In this document: piece after piece, positions 7,444 through 17,453 of the stretch
How the letters are laid out: each line of letters begins with the position of its first letter
Numbering within the stretch: the first letter of the stretch is position 1
Assembly (NCBI RefSeq): GCF_001412595.2
Contig: NZ_CP012640.2
Span: 4,154,001-4,218,000 of the forward strand
Reading direction: 5' to 3'
DNA: 64,000 nucleotides
Source of the DNA: Massilia sp. WG5
Lineage (GTDB): Bacteria; Pseudomonadota; Gammaproteobacteria; Burkholderiales; Burkholderiaceae_D
Program-made: the position numbers and the translations under genes
Notes under the pieces: model-generated
What the model was told of the DNA's origin: nothing
Seen by the model: the letters and a program-made list of their open reading frames with translations, nothing else
Database searches by the model: none

Positions 7444-9678
7444 ATGCGACCAACCTGGTTCAAGAACGCGGGCCTGCCCGGCGCCGCGACGGCTGCGTTC
7501 ACCGTCAATTCGCGCCGCGGCTTCCTGAAGGCCGGCGCGGCCGCTTCCGGCGGCCTGGTGCTGGGCTTCTTCCTGCCTGGCGGCGGCCGCCTGGCGCGCG
7601 CCGCCGATGCCGGTAAGCCGGCCGTCTATGCGCCGAACGCCTTCCTGCGCGTGGCGCCGGACAACACCGTCACCGTGATCGTCAACCGTCTCGAATTCGG
7701 CCAGGGCGTGCATACCTCGCTGCCGATGGTCATCGCCGACGAGCTGGATGCCGACTGGAGCCAGATACGCGCCGAGCTGGCGCCGGCCGCCGACGCCTAT
7801 AAAGACCCGGCCTTCGGCATGCAGATCACCGGTGGCTCCGGCACCATCGCCCACTCCTTCACCCAGTACCGCGAAATCGGCGCCCGCGCCCGCGCGATGC
7901 TGGTGGCCGCCGCCGCCGAGCAGTGGAAAGTCAGCCCGGCCCAGTGCCGCACCGCCAAGGGCATCGTCCATGGCCCGGCGGGCCAGAAGGCGAGCTTCGG
8001 CCAGCTGGCCGACGCCGCGATGAAGCAGCCGGTGCCGGATGCCGTCACCCTGAAGGATGCGAAGCAGTTCCGCTACATCGGCAAGCCGATGAAGCGCCTG
8101 GATGCGCGCGCCAAGTCCAGCGGCCGCCAGCAGTTCGGCCTCGACTTCAAGCCGGAAGGCGGCAAGCTGGCCGTCGCCGTGGTGGCCCACCCGCCGGTGT
8201 TCGGTGCCAGGGTGGCGAAGTTCGATGCCTCGAAAGCCAAGGCGATCCGCGGCGTGATCGACGTGCTGGAGATCCCGGTGGACCGCGGCGGGCGCGGCAT
8301 CGCCGTGATCGCCGAAGGCTACTGGCCGGCCAAGCAGGGCCGCAATGCGCTGCTGGTCGAATGGGATACCGGCGGCGTCGGCAAGCTCGATTCCGCCGCC
8401 CAGCTGGCCGAATTCACCGAGCTGTCGAAGACCAAGGGTGCGGTCGCGCGCACGGCGGGCAGCGCCACGCCGGGCAGCGTCGCGAAGACCATCTCGGCGG
8501 TGTATGAATTCCCCTACCTGGCGCACGCGCCGATGGAGCCGATCAACTGCACGGTCGACCTGAAGCCTGATTCCTGCACGCTGTGGGTCGGCTCGCAGTT
8601 CCAGACCGGCGACCAGGCCGCTGCCGCGAAAACGGCCGGCCTGAAGCCGGAGCAGGTGACCCTGCACACGATGATGGCGGGCGGCGGCTTCGGCCGGCGC
8701 GCGGTGCCGACCTCGGACTTCGTGGTCGAGGCGGTCAACATCGCCAAGGCCTACAAGGCGGCCGGCCACGCCGGCCCGGTGAAGATGATCTGGAGCCGCG
8801 AAGACGACATCAAGGGCGGTTACTACCGTCCTTCGCACGTGCACCGCGCCGACCTCAAGCTGGACGGCCAGGGCAATATCCTGGCCTGGGACCACGTCAT
8901 CGTGGGACAGTCGATCGCCGCCGGCACGCCTTTCGAAGGCTTCATGATCAAGGACGGCGTGGACAGCACCATGGTCGAAGGCATGGGCGAACCGTATGCC
9001 GTGCCGATGAACCTGTCGGCCCACTCTGCCCGCGCCAACGTGCCGGTGCTGTGGTGGCGCTCGGTGGGCTCGACCCACACCGCCTTCGTGATGGAGACGC
9101 TAATCGACGAGGCCGCGCATGCGGCCGGCGCGGACCCGGTCGCCTACCGCAAGAAGCTGATCGACAAGAAGCATGCGCGCCACCATGCGGCGCTGGACCT
9201 GGCGGTGGCGAAGTCCGGCTACGGCAAGAAGACCCTGCCGAAGGGACATGCCTGGGGCGTGGCCGTGCACGAGTCCTTCAACACCGTGGTCGCCTACGTG
9301 GTCGAGGCCTCGATCAAGGACGGCACGCCGCGCCTGCACAAGGCGACCGCCGGCGTGCACTGCAACCTGGCCGTGAACCCGCTCAGCATCGAGGCCCAGA
9401 TCCAGGGCGCCGCGCTGATGGCGCTGGGCACCACGCTGCCGGGCGCCGCGATCACGCTGAAGGATGGCGTGGTCGAGCAGCAGAACTTCGGCGACTACAC
9501 GGTCGCGCGCATGAACGACATGCCGCAGGTCGAGGTGCACATCGTGCCGTCGAACGAGCCGCCGACCGGCCTGGGCGAACCCGGCCTGCCGCCGCTGGCG
9601 CCGGCCTTCGCCAACGCCCTGTTCAAGCTGACCGGCAAGCGCCTGCGCAAGCTGCCGTTCGACCTGGCCGCGGCCTAA
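7444..9678 (+). CDS. iorB: Molybdenum hydroxylase large subunit, molybdopterin-binding (IorB-type)
   Basis: The 744-residue catalytic subunit binds molybdopterin cytosine dinucleotide. A twin-arginine signal (SRRGFLKAGAAASGG, residues ~21-35) predicts Tat export to the periplasm, typical for IorB. Family motifs include EFGQGVHTSLPMVIADELD and the glycine-rich GGGFGRRA molybdopterin loop. Near the C-terminus it has PTGLGEPGLPPLAPA, containing the conserved Glu region expected to act as catalytic base. A GGAG ribosome site precedes the ATG. It forms an operon with iorA upstream and a MocA-type transferase 4 bases downstream, which gives a complete hydroxylase plus cofactor-tailoring set. Confidence 0.93.
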   Translation: MRPTWFKNAGLPGAATAAFTVNSRRGFLKAGAAASGGLVLGFFLPGGGRLARAADAGKPAVYAPNAFLRVAPDNTVTVIVNRLEFGQGVHTSLPMVIADELDADWSQIRAELAPAADAYKDPAFGMQITGGSGTIAHSFTQYREIGARARAMLVAAAAEQWKVSPAQCRTAKGIVHGPAGQKASFGQLADAAMKQPVPDAVTLKDAKQFRYIGKPMKRLDARAKSSGRQQFGLDFKPEGGKLAVAVVAHPPVFGARVAKFDASKAKAIRGVIDVLEIPVDRGGRGIAVIAEGYWPAKQGRNALLVEWDTGGVGKLDSAAQLAEFTELSKTKGAVARTAGSATPGSVAKTISAVYEFPYLAHAPMEPINCTVDLKPDSCTLWVGSQFQTGDQAAAAKTAGLKPEQVTLHTMMAGGGFGRRAVPTSDFVVEAVNIAKAYKAAGHAGPVKMIWSREDDIKGGYYRPSHVHRADLKLDGQGNILAWDHVIVGQSIAAGTPFEGFMIKDGVDSTMVEGMGEPYAVPMNLSAHSARANVPVLWWRSVGSTHTAFVMETLIDEAAHAAGADPVAYRKKLIDKKHARHHAALDLAVAKSGYGKKTLPKGHAWGVAVHESFNTVVAYVVEASIKDGTPRLHKATAGVHCNLAVNPLSIEAQIQGAALMALGTTLPGAAITLKDGVVEQQNFGDYTVARMNDMPQVEVHIVPSNEPPTGLGEPGLPPLAPAFANALFKLTGKRLRKLPFDLAAA

Positions 9679-9682
9679 GCGT

Positions 9683-10267
9683 ATGCACGCCCCTGTCGTC
9701 GGTATCTTGCTGGCCGCGGGCAGGGGACGCCGTTTCGATCCGCTGGGGCAGCGCAACAAGCTGCTCCAGCCATTGGCGCAAGCCGGCGGCGAGCCGGTGG
9801 TCGTCGCCAGCGCGCGCAAGCTGCTCGCCGTGCTTCCCAGGGTGATTGCCGTGGTGCCGCCCGATGATGGCGGCGTCAATGCGCTGCTGGCCGCCGCCGG
9901 CTGCGAGGTGAGCGTCTGCCCGGATGCGGACAGCGGGATGGCGGCTTCGCTGGTGCACGCGCTGCGCCATTCTCTCTCCTACGACCCTGCGGCCTGGCTG
10001 GTGGCGCTGGGCGACATGCCTTATGTGGCCCCGCCGACTTTGACGGCACTGGCCGATGCGCTGGCCGCCGGCAGCCCGATCGCCGCCCCCGTGATGGGCG
10101 GCCGGCGCGGCAATCCGGTCGGTTTCGGACGCGTCCACCTGGAGGCGCTGCTGGCGCTGAGCGGGGACCAGGGCGCGCGCCGCCTGCTGCAAACCTGTCC
10201 CGTCACCGAGCTGCCGGTCGATGATCCCGGCATCTTCCGGGATATTGACAAGCTTACCGATTTGTAA
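9683..10267 (+). CDS. mocA: MocA-type molybdenum cofactor cytidylyltransferase
   Basis: The 194-residue nucleotidyltransferase has the sugar-nucleotide transferase signature LLAAGRGRRFDPLGQRNKL at its N-terminus and the Asp-containing LGDMPYV motif near residue 113. It also has GRRGNPVGFGR, typical of MocA/CoxI-like proteins. MocA attaches CMP to Mo-molybdopterin to give the MCD form used by xanthine-oxidase-family enzymes. That fits its position 4 bases after iorB. It lacks the long C-terminal XdhC-type domain seen in some relatives. Confidence 0.85.
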   Translation: MHAPVVGILLAAGRGRRFDPLGQRNKLLQPLAQAGGEPVVVASARKLLAVLPRVIAVVPPDDGGVNALLAAAGCEVSVCPDADSGMAASLVHALRHSLSYDPAAWLVALGDMPYVAPPTLTALADALAAGSPIAAPVMGGRRGNPVGFGRVHLEALLALSGDQGARRLLQTCPVTELPVDDPGIFRDIDKLTDL

Positions 10268-10338
10268 GCGGTTCGAACTCCCTCTTGCCGAAGAATGCGA
10301 TTACACTACGGCGAATAAGAGAGCGATTGTTCACACCC

Positions 10339-12171
10339 ATGAAAAAAACCAATCAGAAGAAGCAGGCCGCGGTCCAGTACACCATCGTGCCGAAGGACCT
10401 GGCGGGACACCTGTTCAATGTCACCGTGACGGTTGCCGCACCGAGTGCGGAAGGGCAGGCGTTCTCGCTGCCGGCCTGGATCCCGGGCAGCTACATGATC
10501 CGCGAGTTCGCGCGCAACATCGTGCGCATCCGCGCCGAATCGGGCGGCCAGCCGGTCGAGCTGGTCAAGCTCGACAAGCACAGCTGGCGCGCCGCGCCGG
10601 TGGCCGGCCCGCTGACGCTGCACTACGAGGTGTACGCCTGGGACCTGTCGGTGCGCGCCGCCCACCTGGACCAGACCCACGGCTTCTTCAACGGCACCAG
10701 CGTGTTCCTGCGCGTGCTCGGCCAGGATGCGAGCCCGCACCAGGTCGACATCCAGCGCCCGGGCGACGCTGCCGCCTCCGATTGGCGGGTGGCGACTTCG
10801 CTGCCCGAACTGGGCGCCAAGCGCTACGGCTTCGGCACCTACATCGCCGCCGACTATGACGACCTGATCGACCATCCGGTGGAGATGGGCGATTTCGCGC
10901 TGGCTTCCTTCAAGGCGCACGGCATCCAGCACGACATCGTGGTTACCGGCCGCGTGCCCAACCTGGACATGGAGCGCCTGCAGCAGGACCTGAAGGCCAT
11001 CTGCGAAACCCAGATCGCCTTCTTCGAGCCGGCGACGAAAAAAGCGCCGATGGACCGCTACGTCTTCCTGACCATGGCGGTGGGCGACGGCTACGGCGGC
11101 CTCGAACACCGCGCCTCGACGGCCCTGATCTGCTCGCGCAACGACCTGCCGACCACCGCCGCGCCCAAGACCGCCGAACGCAGCGAAGGCTACGTCACCT
11201 TCCTGGGCCTGTGCAGCCACGAGTATTTCCACACCTGGAACGTCAAGCGCATCAAGCCGGCCGTGTTCGCGCCCTACGACCTGCAGGTCGAGGCTTACAC
11301 GCCGCTGCTGTGGCTGTTCGAAGGCTTCACCAGCTATTACGACGACCTGATGCTGGTCCGCAGCGGCATCATCAGCGAAGCGACTTATTTCAAGCTGCTC
11401 GGCAAGACCGTCGGCAGTGTCTGGCGTGGCAGCGGCCGCACCAAGCAGAGCATCGCGGAATCCAGCTTCGACGCCTGGACCAAGTACTACCGCCAGGACG
11501 AAAATGCGCCGAACGCCATCATCAGCTACTACACCAAGGGTTCGCTGGTCGGCCTGGCCTTCGACCTGACGATCCGCGCCAAGACCGGCGGCGCGAAGTC
11601 GCTGGACGACGTGATGCGCGCGCTATGGGAGCGTTACGGCCGTGATTTCTACGCCGGCGCTTCCGGCAGCGGACGCGGCGTGACGGAAAAGGACGTGGAG
11701 GCGCTGTTCGACGAGGTCAGTGGCCTGCGCCTGAAACCTCTCTTCGAACGCCATGTGCGCGGCACCGACGACATCCCGCTGGCCAAGCTGTATGCGCCTT
11801 TCGCCGTCAAGGTCCTTGACGAACGCAAGAACAGCAAGCCGTCGCTGAACGTCGGCGTCGGCCGCGACCCGCTGGGCGCCAGGCTGACCCAGGTGCACGA
11901 AGGCGGCGCGGCCCACCGGGCCGGACTGTCGGCGGGCGACATCGTGATCGCGGTGGATGGCCTGCGCGTGAACGGCAACCCGTCCAACCTGGACCAGCTG
12001 TTCGCGCGCTACCGCGTCGACGATGCCGTCGAAGTGCATGCCTTCCGCCGCGATGAGCTGATGCGCTTCGACGTGACCCTGCAGGGCTGCGTGGCGCCGG
12101 TCGTCAGCATCGGCGTGGCGCCTGCGGGTGCGCGCCGGGCGGCGACGATCGCGCGGCCCAGCGCGAGCTGA
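10339..12171 (+). CDS. M61 family metallopeptidase (glycyl aminopeptidase) with PDZ domain
   Basis: The 610-residue protein has the M61 N-terminal beta domain (FSLPAWIPGSYMIREFARN) and a gluzincin catalytic domain with HEYFH at residues ~294-298. The downstream zinc-ligand segment LLWLFEGFTSYYDD follows. The C-terminal PDZ domain (about 515-590) contains the AHRAGLSAGDIVIAVDG binding loop. The family includes a Sphingomonas glycyl aminopeptidase. The frame is open to 10285, but the Lys-rich ATG at 10339 matches family starts better; no clear ribosome site is seen for either. No export signal is evident. It ends one base from the convergent lipoprotein gene. Confidence 0.9.
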   Translation: MKKTNQKKQAAVQYTIVPKDLAGHLFNVTVTVAAPSAEGQAFSLPAWIPGSYMIREFARNIVRIRAESGGQPVELVKLDKHSWRAAPVAGPLTLHYEVYAWDLSVRAAHLDQTHGFFNGTSVFLRVLGQDASPHQVDIQRPGDAAASDWRVATSLPELGAKRYGFGTYIAADYDDLIDHPVEMGDFALASFKAHGIQHDIVVTGRVPNLDMERLQQDLKAICETQIAFFEPATKKAPMDRYVFLTMAVGDGYGGLEHRASTALICSRNDLPTTAAPKTAERSEGYVTFLGLCSHEYFHTWNVKRIKPAVFAPYDLQVEAYTPLLWLFEGFTSYYDDLMLVRSGIISEATYFKLLGKTVGSVWRGSGRTKQSIAESSFDAWTKYYRQDENAPNAIISYYTKGSLVGLAFDLTIRAKTGGAKSLDDVMRALWERYGRDFYAGASGSGRGVTEKDVEALFDEVSGLRLKPLFERHVRGTDDIPLAKLYAPFAVKVLDERKNSKPSLNVGVGRDPLGARLTQVHEGGAAHRAGLSAGDIVIAVDGLRVNGNPSNLDQLFARYRVDDAVEVHAFRRDELMRFDVTLQGCVAPVVSIGVAPAGARRAATIARPSAS

Positions 12172-12172
12172 A

Positions 12173-12685
12173 TCAGTCGGGAGTCTGCGGCCCGGCCAGG
12201 CTGCGCAGCTGGTAGCGCTTGCTGTCCGCGAACAGGAAGGTTTCCGAGAATTTCAGTTTGCCGCCTGCCTTTGCCAGCTGCAGCGGTGGCGGCAGCGGCG
12301 TGCTGCGCCGCATCGAGTCGAGCGCGATCCGCGACGCGTCCGGATCGCGTGAGCGCTGTACTGCCACATCCTCCAGCTGGCCGTTGCGGTCCACCGTGAT
12401 CTCGAGGACCACGATGGCCGGCAGCATTGGCGGCAGCTTGCCGTTGTAGTTCCGTTCGGGATTGTGCTGCACCACGTGTTGGGCGACCTGGGTCTTGTAG
12501 TCGTCGAGGCCGGCGGGAGCGGGCTTCGATGCGGGGGCGGGGGAGAAGGGATGCGCGATCTTTTCGGCGACCCGTTCTATGGAAGAGCCGACGGTACCTG
12601 CCACCGTCGTCACGCTCGAGCATCCGCTCAAGCCTGCCAGAACGATTAACGTGGGAACCAGGCTCGTGCGGATGATCGTTTTCAT
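12173..12685 (-). CDS. TonB C-terminal-domain lipoprotein
   Basis: The 170-residue protein has a lipoprotein signal with lipobox LSGC (Cys near residue 22), a Pro/Ala-rich linker and a C-terminal TonB-like fold. The fold carries IVVLEITVDRNGQLEDVAVQRSRDPDASRIALDS, split over residues ~90-125. Typical TonB is anchored by an inner-membrane helix; here a lipid anchor replaces it, so an energy-transducing role is doubtful. It lies 3 bases downstream of trpC on the same strand with no ribosome site of its own and is probably the last gene of the trp transcript, although nothing links it to tryptophan. Function unknown. Confidence 0.75.
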   Translation of the reverse strand: MKTIIRTSLVPTLIVLAGLSGCSSVTTVAGTVGSSIERVAEKIAHPFSPAPASKPAPAGLDDYKTQVAQHVVQHNPERNYNGKLPPMLPAIVVLEITVDRNGQLEDVAVQRSRDPDASRIALDSMRRSTPLPPPLQLAKAGGKLKFSETFLFADSKRYQLRSLAGPQTPD

Positions 12686-12688
12686 GAT

Positions 12689-13489
12689 CTAGTCAAATAA
12701 ACGTTGCAGTTCCGTGCCAGGATCGGGCGCGCGCATGAAGGCCTCGCCCACCAGGAAGGCATGCACGTTGGCGTCGCGCATGCGCTTGACGTCGGCCGGC
12801 GCCAGGATACCGGACTCGGTGACCACCAGGCGCTCCGCCGGAATGTTCGGCAGCAGGCCGATGGTGGTGTCGAGCGTGACCTCGAAGCTGCGCAGGTTGC
12901 GGTTGTTGATGCCCAGCAGCCTCGTCTTGAGGCGCAGCGCAGCGTTCAACTCGTCGCCGTCATGTACTTCGACCAGCACATCCATGCCGAGTTCCTGGGC
13001 ACAGGCTTCCAGTTCCGCCATCAGGCCGTGGTCCAGGGCCGAGACGATCAAGAGGATCGCATCGGCGCCCATCGCGCGCGCCTCGTACACCTGGTACAGG
13101 TCGACCATGAAATCCTTGCGGATCACCGGCAGCTCGCAGGCGGCGCGCGCCTGTTTCAGGTAGTCGGCGGCGCCCTGGAAGAACTGTGCGTCGGTCAGCA
13201 CCGACAGGCAGGAGGCGCCGCCCCTGGCATAACTTTCGGCGATGGCGGCCGGCTGGAAGTCGGGACGCAGCACGCCCTTCGACGGCGAGGCTTTTTTCAC
13301 TTCGGCGATCACGCCGGCGCGTCCCGCGTCGATGCTGCGGCGCAGGCTGGACTCGAAGCCGCGCAGATTGCTGCGCAGTTCGCTGTCGCCTTCGACTTCG
13401 CGGCGCAGGCTGTACAGGTCGCGGTGCTTTTTGGCGGCGGCGACTTCGTCGGCTTTCACCGCCAGGATCTTGTTCAGGATGTCGGACAT
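12689..13489 (-). CDS. trpC: Indole-3-glycerol phosphate synthase TrpC
   Basis: The 266-residue TIM-barrel enzyme converts carboxyphenylamino-deoxyribulose phosphate to indole-3-glycerol phosphate. Recognisable strands and catalytic segments are [10 protein letters not shown] (catalytic Lys), [27 protein letters not shown] and [14 protein letters not shown], plus the C-terminal phosphate loop VTESGI and [11 protein letters not shown]. The frame extends upstream to 13714, but the family start MSDILNKIL at 13489 is clear. The monofunctional TrpC (no TrpF fusion) is usual in Betaproteobacteria. It is separated from trpD by an exporter gene. Confidence 0.96.
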   Translation of the reverse strand: MSDILNKILAVKADEVAAAKKHRDLYSLRREVEGDSELRSNLRGFESSLRRSIDAGRAGVIAEVKKASPSKGVLRPDFQPAAIAESYARGGASCLSVLTDAQFFQGAADYLKQARAACELPVIRKDFMVDLYQVYEARAMGADAILLIVSALDHGLMAELEACAQELGMDVLVEVHDGDELNAALRLKTRLLGINNRNLRSFEVTLDTTIGLLPNIPAERLVVTESGILAPADVKRMRDANVHAFLVGEAFMRAPDPGTELQRLFD

Positions 13490-13499
13490 GATGGGACTT

Positions 13500-14141
13500 T
13501 CAGGATTGCTTCGACAGCGCCAGTTTGACGCCGAGCCAGACGAACAGGCTGCCGGTGGCGCGACTGAGCCACAGCGACACCGCTGGCGCGAGCTTGATGC
13601 GCGCACTCGCGCGGGCCGTGAACAGGGCCAGCGCGTTACACCACAGCATGCCGTTGAGATTGAAAATGCAGCCGAGGACGATGAAGGCCAGGGCCTTGTG
13701 CGGCGCATCGGCATGGATGAATTGCGGCACGAAAGCCAGGAAGAACAGCGCCACCTTCGGGTTCAGCACATTCGTGAGGAAGCCCTGGGCGAAGATTTTC
13801 CGGTAGGGCAGGCGCGGCAGCATAGGTGCTGCTTTCACCGCTGTTTCTTCATGCTTTTTAGCGCGCAGCAGGCCGACCGCCATCCACAAGATGTAAGCCG
13901 CGCCGAGCAGCTTGACCGCCGTGAAGGCGGTGCTTGATGCCGCCAGCACCGCGGACAGGCCCAGCGCAGCGGCCAGGATGTGCACGCAGGTGCCGGCGCC
14001 GATACCGATTGCAGCGGCGCTGCCGGCGCGCCAGCCCTGGGTGGCGCTGCGGGTCATGATCAGCAGCGAATCGGGGCCGGGCAGGATGTTGAGCAGCAGC
14101 CCCGACAGCACGAACACCGGCAGGTCGTGGATGCCCAGCAT
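13500..14141 (-). CDS. LysE/RhtB family amino-acid exporter within the trp operon
   Basis: The 213-residue inner-membrane protein has about six hydrophobic segments and the LysE/RhtB signature [19 protein letters not shown] near residues 22-40. It also has the [18 protein letters not shown] stretch near 128-145. The family exports amino acids or related metabolites by proton antiport. It starts one base after the trpD stop and ends 10 bases before trpC, so it is an integral operon gene. The placement suggests export of tryptophan or a pathway intermediate, but the substrate is an inference from context only. Confidence 0.88.
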   Translation of the reverse strand: MLGIHDLPVFVLSGLLLNILPGPDSLLIMTRSATQGWRAGSAAAIGIGAGTCVHILAAALGLSAVLAASSTAFTAVKLLGAAYILWMAVGLLRAKKHEETAVKAAPMLPRLPYRKIFAQGFLTNVLNPKVALFFLAFVPQFIHADAPHKALAFIVLGCIFNLNGMLWCNALALFTARASARIKLAPAVSLWLSRATGSLFVWLGVKLALSKQS

Positions 14142-14142
14142 C

Positions 14143-15177
14143 TCAGTTCGCCGCGCCCAGCTGGCGCGTGACGCTCACGAACTGGTCGAGCTTGGCCAGC
14201 GCAGCGCCCGAGGCGATGGCGGCGCGCGCCTTCTGCAGGCCTTCCTCGATCGAGGCGGCAACGCCCGCCGCATACAGTGCGGTGCCGGCGTTCAGCGCCA
14301 CGATGTCGTGCGCCGGACCGGGCTCGCCGCGCAGCGCTTCCAGCACGCGCAGCTTCGACTCGGCGGCGTCGGCCACCTTCAGGTTGCGACTGGCGATCAT
14401 CTGCAGGCCGAAGTCTTCCGGGTGGATCTCGTATTCGCGGATCTCGCCATTGACCAGTTCACCGACCATGGTGCCGGCGCCCAGCGAGACCTCGTCCATG
14501 TTGTCGCGGCCCCAGACCACCACCGCGTGTTCGGCGCCGAGGCGCTGCAGCACGCGCACCTGGATGCCGACCAGGTCGGGGTGGAACACGCCCATCAGGA
14601 TGTTCGGCGCGCCGGCCGGGTTGGTCAGCGGGCCGAGGATGTTGAAGATGCTGCGCACGCCGAGTTCGCGGCGCACCGGCGCCACGTTCTTCATCGCCGC
14701 ATGGTGGTTCGGCGCGAACATGAAGCCGATGCCGGTCTGGGCGATCGACTGGGCGATCTGCTCGGGCTTCAGGTCGATCTCGGCCCCCAGCGATTCGATC
14801 AGGTCGGCGCTGCCGCTCGACGAGGACACGCTGCGCCCGCCGTGCTTGGCCACGCGCGCGCCCGCGGCGGCGGCCACGAACATGGACGCCGTCGAGATAT
14901 TGAAGGTGTGCGCGCCGTCGCCGCCGGTGCCGACGATGTCGAGCAGATTGGTGGTGTCGGCCATCGGCACCTTGGTCGAGAACTCGCGCATGACCTGGGC
15001 CGCGGCGGTGATCTCGCCGATGGTTTCCTTCTTCACGCGCAGGCCGACGGTAATCGCCGCGACCATGGTCGGGGAAATCTCGCCCGACATGATCTGCCGG
15101 AACAGGTGCAGCATCTCGTCGTGGAAGATTTCGCGGTGTTCGATACAGCGCAGGAGCGCTTCTTGCGGGGTGATCAT
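14143..15177 (-). CDS. trpD: Anthranilate phosphoribosyltransferase TrpD
   Basis: The 344-residue enzyme transfers phosphoribose from PRPP to anthranilate. The N-terminal helical domain is followed by the PRPP loop [33 protein letters not shown] and [11 protein letters not shown], all hallmark motifs. The open frame runs upstream through trpG in another register; the start [18 protein letters not shown] at 15177 matches the family and lies 3 bases after the trpG stop. It is separate from TrpG, unlike the enterobacterial fusion. Confidence 0.96.
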   Translation of the reverse strand: MITPQEALLRCIEHREIFHDEMLHLFRQIMSGEISPTMVAAITVGLRVKKETIGEITAAAQVMREFSTKVPMADTTNLLDIVGTGGDGAHTFNISTASMFVAAAAGARVAKHGGRSVSSSSGSADLIESLGAEIDLKPEQIAQSIAQTGIGFMFAPNHHAAMKNVAPVRRELGVRSIFNILGPLTNPAGAPNILMGVFHPDLVGIQVRVLQRLGAEHAVVVWGRDNMDEVSLGAGTMVGELVNGEIREYEIHPEDFGLQMIASRNLKVADAAESKLRVLEALRGEPGPAHDIVALNAGTALYAAGVAASIEEGLQKARAAIASGAALAKLDQFVSVTRQLGAAN

Positions 15178-15179
15178 GT

Positions 15180-15743
<564 letters not shown>

Positions 15744-15744
15744 G

Positions 15745-17247
15745 TCAGATCTCCCCATCCAGTCCGTCTTGCACTTGCTCGGCCGCGCGCAGCACGGCGC
15801 GCGCCTTGTTTTCCGTTTCCAGCCATTCCATCTCGGGGATGGAATCGGCCACGATGCCTGCCGCCGCCTGCACGTACAGGTTGCCGTCCTTGATCACGCC
15901 GGTGCGGATCGCGATCGCCACGTCCATCTCGCCGCCGAAGGACAGGTAGCCGCAGGCGCCGCCGTAGATGCCGCGCTTCACGGGCTCGAGTTCGTCGATG
16001 ACTTCCATCGCCCGCACCTTCGGCGCGCCGGTCAGGGTGCCGGCCGGGAAGGTGGCGCGCAGCACGTCCAGGTTCGACATGCCTTCCTTCAGCTCGCCCT
16101 CGACGTTCGAGACGATGTGCTGCACGTGCGAGTATTTTTCGATGACCATCTGGTCGGTGACCTTCACCGTGCCGGTCTTGGCGATGCGGCCGATGTCGTT
16201 GCGCGCCAGGTCGATCAGCATCACGTGCTCGGCGACCTCCTTCGGGTCGTTCAGCAGCTCGTGGGCCAGTTCGGCGTCGCGTTCCGGCGTCGAGCCGCGC
16301 GGGCGGGTTCCGGCGATCGGGCGCAGCGTGACCTTGCGGCCGCCTTCGGGATTCTGTTCGTTGCGGACCAGGATCTCCGGCGAGGAGCCGACGATCTGCA
16401 TGTCGCCGAAGTTGTAGTAGTACATGTACGGCGACGGGTTCAGCGAACGCAGCGCGCGGTACAGCGACAGCGGCGAATCCACGTAGGGCTTGCGGATGCG
16501 CTGGCCGATCTGCACCTGCATCAGGTCGCCAGCCATCACGTATTCCTTGGCCACCGCCACCGCCTTCAGGTATTCCTCCTTGCCGAAGTCGCGCACCGCT
16601 TCGGTACGGACCGAGGACGACGTCACCGGCGCGTCGACGCTCCGGCGCAGCATCACGCGCAGGTCCTTCAGGCGCTGCTTCGCCCGCGCATAGGCTTCCG
16701 GCTGGGACGGGTCGGCGTAGACGATCAGGTAGAGCTTGCCCGACAGGTTGTCGATCACGGCCAGCTCTTCGGTCTGCATCAGCTGGATGTCCGGCAGGCC
16801 CAGCTCGTCCTTCGGCGCCTTGCCGGCCAGTTTCTTCTCGATGTGGCGCACGGTGTCGTAGCCGAAGTAGCCGGCCAGGCCGCCGCAGAAGCGCGGCATT
16901 CCCGGACGCAGCGCGACCTTGAAGCGCTGCTGGTACTGCTCGATGAACTCCAGCGGATTGCCCTGGTGGGTTTCGACGATCTCGCCGTTCTTCTCGACGG
17001 TGATGCCGTTGCCGTCCTGCGTCGCGCGCAGGATGGTCCTGGCCGGCAGGCCGATGAAGGAATAGCGCCCGAAGCGCTCGCCGCCGACCACCGACTCCAG
17101 CAGGAAGGTGTTCCTGCCGGCGTCCTGGCTCTGCGCCAGTTTCAGGTACAGCGTGAGCGGGGTTTCGAGATCGGCGAATGCTTCCGCGATCAGGGGGATA
17201 CGGTTATAGCCTTGCGTGGCGAGCGATTTGAATTCGAGTTCGGTCAT
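15745..17247 (-). CDS. trpE: Anthranilate synthase component I TrpE
   Basis: The 500-residue chorismate-utilising subunit commits chorismate to tryptophan. An N-terminal regulatory domain carries [18 protein letters not shown], the Trp feedback-inhibition region. The C-terminal catalytic domain shows [32 protein letters not shown] and the [22 protein letters not shown] block. A GGAG ribosome site lies 7 bases before the ATG. Upstream is the trp leader peptide and attenuator (17298-17442), so expression should respond to charged tRNA-Trp as well as any promoter control. Confidence 0.97.
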   Translation of the reverse strand: MTELEFKSLATQGYNRIPLIAEAFADLETPLTLYLKLAQSQDAGRNTFLLESVVGGERFGRYSFIGLPARTILRATQDGNGITVEKNGEIVETHQGNPLEFIEQYQQRFKVALRPGMPRFCGGLAGYFGYDTVRHIEKKLAGKAPKDELGLPDIQLMQTEELAVIDNLSGKLYLIVYADPSQPEAYARAKQRLKDLRVMLRRSVDAPVTSSSVRTEAVRDFGKEEYLKAVAVAKEYVMAGDLMQVQIGQRIRKPYVDSPLSLYRALRSLNPSPYMYYYNFGDMQIVGSSPEILVRNEQNPEGGRKVTLRPIAGTRPRGSTPERDAELAHELLNDPKEVAEHVMLIDLARNDIGRIAKTGTVKVTDQMVIEKYSHVQHIVSNVEGELKEGMSNLDVLRATFPAGTLTGAPKVRAMEVIDELEPVKRGIYGGACGYLSFGGEMDVAIAIRTGVIKDGNLYVQAAAGIVADSIPEMEWLETENKARAVLRAAEQVQDGLDGEI

Positions 17248-17297
17248 GCTTTTCTCCGGGCCGGCCGAGGGGAGGGAGGTCGGACGGCGTTTTCTTC

Positions 17298-17342
17298 AAA
17301 AAACCTGCCGGCGTTTCTGCACGCAGGAGCGTGCGCCGGCAG
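17298..17342 (-). terminator. trp attenuator (intrinsic terminator in the trpE leader)
   Basis: On the minus strand a nine-base stem (CTGCCGGCG at 17334-17342 pairing with CGCCGGCAG at 17305-17313) encloses a second perfect hairpin (GCACGC/GCGTGC). It runs into six T residues (complement of 17298-17303). It begins 13 bases after the stop of a Trp-rich leader peptide and ends 50 bases before trpE, the layout of transcription attenuation. I could not define a unique antiterminator by eye. Confidence 0.85.
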
Positions 17343-17355
17343 CAATCAATCGGGT

Positions 17356-17442
17356 TTAGTCAGCCCAGGATTGCCAGCGTCGCCACAGCCAGGCCTCAAG
17401 GGCGCCGGTTTGGTTGACGGTGTGTTTTTTGGTGAAAAACAT
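17356..17442 (-). CDS. trpL: trp operon leader peptide TrpL (four Trp codons)
   Basis: The 28-residue ORF begins MFFTKKHTV and ends WLWRRWQSWAD, with four Trp codons within nine residues close to its stop. Slow decoding of these codons when charged tRNA-Trp is scarce should stall the ribosome and prevent the downstream attenuator hairpin. The ATG lies 12 bases after the gph stop; no clear Shine-Dalgarno precedes it, so it may be translated by ribosomes leaving gph or from a short-leader transcript. Trp is the rarest residue, so four in 28 is strong evidence that this is a true leader peptide. Confidence 0.88.
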   Translation of the reverse strand: MFFTKKHTVNQTGALEAWLWRRWQSWAD

Positions 17443-17453
17443 GTATAGATAAG

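Noticed and set aside
7144..9078. A 644-codon open frame antisense to iorB
   Set aside because: The iorB frame carries the Tat signal and molybdopterin motifs; the antisense frame is His/Arg-rich shadow sequence.
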